In this document: positions 62,834-64,000 of the stretch, piece after piece
Layout of the letters: each line of letters opens with the position of its first letter
Numbering within the stretch: position 1 is the stretch's first letter
From: Mesonia phycicola
GTDB taxonomy: Bacteria > Bacteroidota > Bacteroidia > Flavobacteriales > Flavobacteriaceae
DNA length: 64,000 nt
Direction: 5' to 3'
Assembly (NCBI RefSeq): GCF_900141885.1
Contig: NZ_FQYY01000002.1
Coordinates: 62,001 to 126,000, forward strand
The notes under the pieces: generated by a model
The model's input: only the letters and a program-made list of their open reading frames with translations
Database searches by the model: none
What the model was told of the DNA's origin: nothing
Position numbers and translations under genes: made by a program

Positions 62834-63829
62834 ATGAAAAATACAATTCTATTAAATAGCAGACCAGAAGGAAAACCACAAGAGTCTGATTTTAAATTTG
62901 TTAATCAAGAAGTTGGCACTCCCTCAAATAATGAAATTTTAATTGAAAGTAAATATGTTTCTGTAGATCCCTATCTAAGAGGAAGAATGAGTGATGCTAA
63001 ATCTTACGTACCTCCATTTAAATTAAATGAGCCTATCACTTCTGGAATTGTTGCAGAAGTTTTACAATCTGAAAATAGTTATTTTAAAAAAGGTGATTTT
63101 GTAACAGGTAATTTGCCTTGGAAAAAACAACAAGTTGTAAATCCAGAAAATTTACAGAAAGTAGATCCAGAAAAAGCCCCACTATCTACTTATCTAGGTA
63201 TTTTAGGTCTTACTGGATTAACAGCCTATTTAGGTTTAACCGAAATTGGTAAACCTAAAAAAGGAGAAACCTTAGTAGTTTCTGGCGCAGCAGGTGCTGT
63301 TGGTAGCGTTGTTGGGCAAATTGGTAAAATACTAGGTTTACACGTAGTTGGTGTTGCGGGAAGTGATGAGAAAGTAGAAATGCTTACCAGCAAGTTTGGT
63401 TTTGATAAAGGTATTAATTACAAAACTACAGACAATATGGCTAAAGCCATAGCAGATGCTTGCCCTAACGGTGTAGATGTTTATTTTGACAATGTAGGTG
63501 GTGAAATTTCTGATGGTGTTTTAGTCAATATCAATAAATTTGCTAGAATAGCCATATGTGGTGCAATTGCCGTTTATAACAAAACTTCTATCCCAAAAGC
63601 CCTTGCAGTACAACCATTTCTGGTTAAAAATAGCGCTTTAATGCAAGGGTTTATTGTAAGTAATTATCAAGATAAGTTTGGTGAAGCATCTAAGCAGCTA
63701 GCTCAATGGCTTCAAGAAGATAAACTTGTTTATGAAGAAACCATGGTAAAAGGCTTTGAGAATATACCACAAGCATTTCTAGATTTGTTTGAAGGTAAAA
63801 ATAAAGGTAAAATGGTAGTGCAAGTATAA
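62834..63829 (+). CDS. NADP-dependent MDR oxidoreductase (prostaglandin/LTB4 reductase-like)
   Basis: 331 residues of the medium-chain MDR family without structural Zn. ILLNSRPEGKPQESDFKFV, YVSVDPYLRGRMSD, LGLTGLTAYLGLTEIGKPKKGETLVVSGAAGAVGSVVGQIGKILG is the AxxGxxG nucleotide loop; DVYFDNVGGEISDGVL and YNKTSIPKAL follow, and EDIPQAF-like FENIPQAFLDLFEGKNKGKMVVQV closes. Reduces alpha,beta-unsaturated carbonyls in homologues. Single gene with a terminator. Confidence 0.94.
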   Translation: MKNTILLNSRPEGKPQESDFKFVNQEVGTPSNNEILIESKYVSVDPYLRGRMSDAKSYVPPFKLNEPITSGIVAEVLQSENSYFKKGDFVTGNLPWKKQQVVNPENLQKVDPEKAPLSTYLGILGLTGLTAYLGLTEIGKPKKGETLVVSGAAGAVGSVVGQIGKILGLHVVGVAGSDEKVEMLTSKFGFDKGINYKTTDNMAKAIADACPNGVDVYFDNVGGEISDGVLVNINKFARIAICGAIAVYNKTSIPKALAVQPFLVKNSALMQGFIVSNYQDKFGEASKQLAQWLQEDKLVYEETMVKGFENIPQAFLDLFEGKNKGKMVVQV

Positions 63830-63855
63830 AATACTTTACAACTAACTATTAATCC

Positions 63856-63891
63856 ATCCCCTTTGTAAATTAAATTATAAAGGGGGATTTT
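63856..63891 (+). terminator. Terminator after MDR reductase
   Basis: Stem ATCCCCTTT/AAAGGGGGAT (one G bulge) and a T-rich tail, loop about 14 bases. Confidence 0.7.
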
Positions 63892-64000
63892 ATTTTTAGA
63901 TAGATTTATAGTTTAAAGAGAATTATTATATTTTTAAAGTTCTATTATCAACCTTTTGTGACAAATTTTCTAAAACCTAATATTTACTTAATTTGATTAC

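Overview
The window looks like a chromosomal segment of a low-GC member of the Bacteroidota, most likely a marine-type Flavobacteriaceae. The evidence is threefold. Coding is strongly AT-rich. Many genes have the Bacteroidetes -7 promoter element TAnnTTTG just before the start codon. There is also a set of typical flavobacterial families (DUF2911, DUF4251, DUF4494, DUF4437, VF530, DCC/DUF393, glycine-zipper OmpA lipoproteins, LytTR/LytS pairs, an E1 alpha-beta fusion). No rRNA, tRNA, IS element, prophage or CRISPR array was recognised.

Layout. 1-16 kb is mostly core: an LpxH-like phosphoesterase fragment, chorismate synthase, a dicarboxylate/amino-acid symporter, DCC and MutS2-like proteins, uracil-DNA glycosylase with an overlapping 57-aa membrane ORF, and polyphosphate kinase with a solo NMT1-like protein. 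These are followed by a four-gene run (2OG-Fe(II) oxygenase, SUI1, DUF1835, nucleoside phosphorylase), a fused 2-oxoacid dehydrogenase E1 and two lipoproteins. 16-26 kb holds a hibernation factor, an Aquifex-type aconitase, a DEAD helicase, an SRPBCC-SDR-photolyase cassette and envelope proteins. 26.7-28.8 kb is a possibly acquired unit, a DUF4437 cupin plus nitroreductase facing an HxlR regulator, with repeated palindromes in the shared promoter. 29.6-35.1 kb is a sugar-type ABC import operon with its own outer-membrane protein, divergent from a Nudix-like regulator whose catalytic box is degenerate; a shared palindrome sits at both promoters. 37.3-40.3 kb is an NAD-salvage unit (short PRPP synthetase, NAMPT/NadV, NrtR-type regulator) with three related operators. 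41.6-48.3 kb holds a LytS/LytTR pair and a TolC-MacA-MacB-type efflux operon, separated by the C-terminal remnant of another efflux outer-membrane protein. 51.8-56.0 kb is an unusual three-gene operon (SbnA-like PLP synthase, large FAD/NAD(P) protein, Y4yA-family PLP decarboxylase) that looks like a small specialised-metabolite or amino-acid pathway. 56-61 kb combines a cold-shock protein with two more DEAD helicases and a zinc-finger SDR. 61-64 kb has an AHSA1-type SRPBCC protein, a GT90 glycosyltransferase and an MDR reductase.

The most informative patterns are regulatory. Two Nudix/winged-helix regulators each sit next to matching inverted repeats with a 7-bp spacer placed on TAnnTTTG promoters, and the HxlR regulator shows the same arrangement. 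Several apparent TTG/GTG starts are really the last bases of -7 boxes, and I corrected those starts. The best candidates for undescribed biology are the ABC importer/dead-Nudix regulon, the SbnA-FAD-Y4yA operon and a stand-alone half DEAD-box protein.
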